Shown here: piece by piece, positions 61,189-64,000 of the stretch | Position numbering within the stretch: the first letter of the stretch is position 1 | Layout of the letters: each line of letters begins with the position of its first letter | Assembly (NCBI GenBank): GCA_041399065.1 | Contig: JAWKTN010000009.1 | Coordinates: 310,001 to 374,000, forward strand | DNA: 64,000 nt | Direction: 5' to 3' | Source: JAGQPD01 sp020426865 | GTDB taxonomy: Bacteria; Planctomycetota; Planctomycetia; Pirellulales; Pirellulaceae | Notes under the pieces: model-generated | Seen by the model: only the letters and a program-made list of their open reading frames with translations | What the model was told of the DNA's origin: nothing | Database searches by the model: none | Translations under genes and position numbers: made by a program

Positions 61189-64000
61189 CTACCCAACGCG
61201 AGCGGCGGCTCGTCGGCGTGCGCCGAGTAGCAACGACGCTACAACGAGCAACGCGAGACTATTGGGTTCGGGGACGCTATTCAGCAGGGCAAAGTCGAGA
61301 CCCTCGCCTGTTGCCGCTACCAAACCATTGTGCAGGATAAAGGCGTCGGACAGGTCGATGATACCATCGAAATTCAAATCACCGTCCTGTCGGCTATTCC
61401 AGTCTCCAACCTGAACACCACCGACGCGGAATACCGAATCGTAATTCGCAACGAACGCCGTGACATCACTGGCGTTAACCGCACCGTCCAAATTTACGTC
61501 CGCCAGATCGGTCACCCCCAACCGATTGAGTTCGGCAGCAATCCAGGCATTATCCTCGCCAAGGTTTAATACTCCCCAGTTCTGACCGTTGGGCCCAACG
61601 CCACCATTGTTCTGGCTACTGTTATCTCCCCAGATAAAAATTCGCAGGTCATCCAGCACACCGGAGTAGAAGTCGGCATCGTCGGTTAGATTGGCCCCCA
61701 CGGTCAGTGCCGTGTCTTGTGGATCGTAGAAGGTATTTCGCGCGGCTACCGCTTCGCCATTGATCAAGAGGGTACCGCCGAGGGCCGAGCTGCCAGTGAC
61801 GAGATCATCGGTGCCACCGAGCGCCATCACGTGAGTCCATTGGTCGAAATTGACGGGCACCCCTGTATCGATCGCTCCGGCGTCGTATGCGAACCCCCAC
61901 GTATTGTTGGCGGTGATATAGACACCGTGTTGGTTGGTGTCGCGAACGAGGTCCTGCCGGACTCCTTGCACACTTCCATTGGGTTTTGCCCAGAACTCCA
62001 TACCACGCCCAAAAATGCCTTCGTAATTCAGCGGATAATTCAACAAGGGGAAAAAGGTCCCATTGTCCCACATTTGTGACGGAGCATTCACGCTCGTCGG
62101 CGTCGACAGCGATTCATTGCCGCTGAAGGAAATGCCGAGCGAACCAGCGGCTGCTCCTGGGCGATCGCTGACGTTAACATAGGATGCAGCTCCATTGACA
62201 TTCAAGTCCACAAACGCGCCCGTCGGACCCTGGCTATCGAGCGTTTTACCTGGCGCGACATTTCCCGCACCGGAACCGGCGACGATACCGCTGCTCGCGC
62301 CCTCATCGGCGTCATCACCGAAGAGATACAGTCGCTCGTTCGTCGTTGCTGCCAAGCTGACCGTCGCGACGAAGGTAGTCATTGCGACAGCAACGGTGGC
62401 AGCGGATGTTAATCGTCGTCGTTCGGAAATACAACCGCGACGAGAGTTGGATAGGGCGGTCATGTCCTTACTCCTACGTACACTTTTCCCACGGAGCAAT
62501 CCGCAGATCAAGACAACTCCCCAACCAATCACGGTGCCTGCGGCTGGTTCGGGAACGGAAGCGATGGACGTGGCGGCAGCGGTATTGCCGAAATTGTCTT
62601 TCCATACGGTGTAATCCGCGGCGTCGATCGTGCCGTTACCGTTTCCGTCAGCATCCAGATTCGATGTGGAACCAAAGTTATCTTTCCAGATCGTGTAGTC
62701 CGCGGCGTCAACGACACCGTTCTTGTTGTAGTCACCATCGAGGATGCCGCCAGCGATACAACCTGCGCAATACTCGATGGGCCCGTTGATGATCGAACCA
62801 TCGGTAAGGCGATAGCTGAACAGCAGATCTTGGAGGTTCTTTGTCTGATCGTAGGCTGTCCCGAGGCCAATTTTTGTGGCGGAACTTAGCGCCGAGCTAC
62901 CGGTGAGAAACGCTTCACCGAGGAATTCGGCTCGAGGTGTCCCCAATTCTTCCCAGCCGTTGCCCGTGCCGCTGGCACCAGTTCCTTCGTAGTCCTGATC
63001 CTGAAGACTATTCCAACCTGTCGGCCGCAGTGAACCGCCCTGGCTGAGGATTTCGTATTGATCCACATCCAACACGGTGCTGGTATTATTGACCAGTTCA
63101 ACACCGCCCGTTGTCGTATCGACTCGCAAACCCAATCGGACGACTTCGAAGTTATCGACGCCGTTATCGCGGATATTCGCAATTTCGGCCGGCGTTAAAA
63201 CGCCTTGGAAGACGGCAACATCATCGATCGAGCCGTTGAAATAGAAATTCAGACCGTCATCTTGACCGGAACCGATGTGCAGATTTTCGCTTTCGACGGT
63301 GCCGTTGACGCTGTATCCCTGGGTTGTCACCTGTCCCGCCAGGACACCGTTAACGTAATACGATTTAGTGCCGCTTACACGATCAAACGACGCAGCCAAG
63401 TGTGTCCACGTATTTGTTACAGAAGCTCCACCTCCGAGCACTGCCCAACCAGGATCCCCATCCCCCGTCCAGAATTGCCAGTTGCCGTTGGGATCGTTGT
63501 AGAGAATATACCCATGCGTGCTGACGCCTCCTTGGAAATCATCGCGACTGGTGATGGGCGAGTTATAACCACTGGTGGCAGTAGGGTTGGCCCACACGGA
63601 AACCGTAAAGCTGTCGGGATTCAGCGCGGATGAGAATGGAACCTCAATCGAGCTTGTCGTGCCATTGAAATTGGCCGACAGTCCCGTGTTGCCGTTGGCG
63701 CCGGGGCCACCGAAGGCAACATCGAGAGGTATTCCGTTGTGTCCGCCAACGACATCATTCGCGTTGGCATCCAACGGCCAATGGGCGACCAGCGACGGGG
63801 TTTGCGCATGGACGACATCGGTTGCGGCAAATAGCATGATGGTCGCGATCACCGCGGGACCAAGCCGTGTCGGCCGCCGAAGCGAGCGTACCAGTACGAT
63901 GGGCAGACCCAGCAGGCACATTGTGAGTGCCGAGGATGGTTCTGGAACGGACGAGAGCATGGCCTGAAACGCTCCCGCGCCATTGGCAGCATCGTAAATA
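61189..64000 (-). CDS. Continuous frame of three PEP-CTERM proteins without stop codons (open to right edge)
   Basis: 936 residues visible; an ATG at 63960 exists but the frame is open to the window edge and the text before it (IYDAANGAGAFQA) belongs to an upstream protein. Module 1: only its sorting signal, SSVPEPSSALTMCLLGLPIV, LVRSLRRP. Module 2, without a stop: PAVIATIMLFAATDVVHAQ (signal peptide), a LamG-like domain (LVAHWPLDANANDVVGG; LHIGSGQDDGLNFYFNGSID), the EF-hand-like pair, and VPEPAAGTVIGWGVVLICGL, RGKSVRRSKD. Module 3, again without a stop, begins MTALSNSRRG with its own ribosome site, has LamG-like text (YSGVLDDLRIFIWGDN), EF-hand-like pairs and ends VPEPNSLALLVVASLLLGA, RRRAAARVG. 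Each would normally be a separate gene. Confidence 0.85.
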   Translation of the reverse strand, partial: IYDAANGAGAFQAMLSSVPEPSSALTMCLLGLPIVLVRSLRRPTRLGPAVIATIMLFAATDVVHAQTPSLVAHWPLDANANDVVGGHNGIPLDVAFGGPGANGNTGLSANFNGTTSSIEVPFSSALNPDSFTVSVWANPTATSGYNSPITSRDDFQGGVSTHGYILYNDPNGNWQFWTGDGDPGWAVLGGGASVTNTWTHLAASFDRVSGTKSYYVNGVLAGQVTTQGYSVNGTVESENLHIGSGQDDGLNFYFNGSIDDVAVFQGVLTPAEIANIRDNGVDNFEVVRLGLRVDTTTGGVELVNNTSTVLDVDQYEILSQGGSLRPTGWNSLQDQDYEGTGASGTGNGWEELGTPRAEFLGEAFLTGSSALSSATKIGLGTAYDQTKNLQDLLFSYRLTDGSIINGPIEYCAGCIAGGILDGDYNKNGVVDAADYTIWKDNFGSTSNLDADGNGNGTIDAADYTVWKDNFGNTAAATSIASVPEPAAGTVIGWGVVLICGLLRGKSVRRSKDMTALSNSRRGCISERRRLTSAATVAVAMTTFVATVSLAATTNERLYLFGDDADEGASSGIVAGSGAGNVAPGKTLDSQGPTGAFVDLNVNGAASYVNVSDRPGAAAGSLGISFSGNESLSTPTSVNAPSQMWDNGTFFPLLNYPLNYEGIFGRGMEFWAKPNGSVQGVRQDLVRDTNQHGVYITANNTWGFAYDAGAIDTGVPVNFDQWTHVMALGGTDDLVTGSSALGGTLLINGEAVAARNTFYDPQDTALTVGANLTDDADFYSGVLDDLRIFIWGDNSSQNNGGVGPNGQNWGVLNLGEDNAWIAAELNRLGVTDLADVNLDGAVNASDVTAFVANYDSVFRVGGVQVGDWNSRQDGDLNFDGIIDLSDAFILHNGLVAATGEGLDFALLNSVPEPNSLALLVVASLLLGARRRAAARVG
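62461..62475 (-). promoter_or_regulatory. Internal ribosome binding site and ATG inside the PEP-CTERM concatemer
   Basis: On the minus strand AGGAG (62475-62471) stands 7 bases before an in-frame ATG (62463-62461). It would start module 3 (424 residues) with a normal signal peptide. In the two other frames the same bases hold TAG, TAA and TGA, so a one-base indel upstream would restore a stop. Confidence 0.8.

Overview
The window looks like a piece of a planctomycete chromosome, most likely a Pirellulales-type (Rhodopirellula/Blastopirellula-like) bacterium. The supporting signs are several PEP-CTERM surface proteins with a C-terminal pair of dockerin/EF-hand-like repeats (AADYTxWKDxFG), a PVC-type cytochrome c protein with a beta-propeller and CxxCH, a DUF1559 pseudopilin followed by a carboxypeptidase-like lipoprotein, two large membrane Ser/Thr kinases (one translationally coupled to an ECF sigma factor), planctomycete-restricted DUF6677- and DUF6768-like proteins, and an EF-G of the spdEFG1 / mitochondrial-EFG1-like type. 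Taxonomy is inference from gene content; no rRNA is present.

Layout. 0-4.2 kb (minus): circularly permuted ATP-grasp, alpha-E and transglutaminase-like genes in a tight operon, the last running off the left edge. 4.3-6.5 kb: EF-G with a clear intrinsic terminator. 7.1-11.5 kb (minus): class II fumarase, a Gfo/Idh/MocA oxidoreductase and a gingipain-like (C25) peptidase. 11.8-14.1 kb (plus): two small membrane proteins, a ferredoxin-like protein and folD. 14.1-17 kb (minus): SpoU-type RNA methyltransferase and a hybrid histidine kinase. 17.2-23.6 kb (plus): ABC ATPase and permease, ECF sigma plus Ser/Thr kinase, ferritin, and a Tat-exported dimethylformamidase-like protein. 23.6-27.6 kb: coiled-coil, zinc-ribbon and PEP-CTERM proteins. 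28-29.9 kb (plus): btaA-btaB for betaine lipid synthesis. 29.9-32.7 kb (minus): cysD and cysNC for sulfate activation. 32.9-40.2 kb: rsmG, a secreted oxidoreductase, a DUF6768 protein, the PVC cytochrome protein and a ceramidase-like protein. 40.2-41.3 kb holds no convincing gene but contains repeats and an orphan terminator.

41.3-58 kb is unusual for its density of broken genes: a PIN toxin with one in-frame TGA, an antitoxin remnant, a headless PEP-CTERM remnant, a lipoprotein gene with one in-frame TAA, an internally shortened DUF1559 gene, a PEP-CTERM gene with both a TAA and a T-run frameshift, a pduS-like gene with a one-base deletion next to an intact pduT-like shell gene, and an M28 peptidase that has lost its catalytic centre. 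Intact genes (alpha-carbonic anhydrase, amidotransferase, HAD, SDR, tRNA-Leu(GAG), dCache kinase, amidohydrolase, ThuA, esterase-gluconolactonase fusion) lie among them.

59.7-64 kb (minus) holds a PEP-CTERM protein and then one unbroken reading frame in which three PEP-CTERM proteins follow each other with no stop codon; it is open to the right edge. A second window-wide pattern is a set of perfect or near-perfect short tandem duplications (9-26 bp), mostly just upstream of start codons or inside terminators. The best candidates for a second look are the PEP-CTERM concatemer, the orphan PduS/PduT pair, the decay cluster, the duplication pattern and the betaine-lipid genes.
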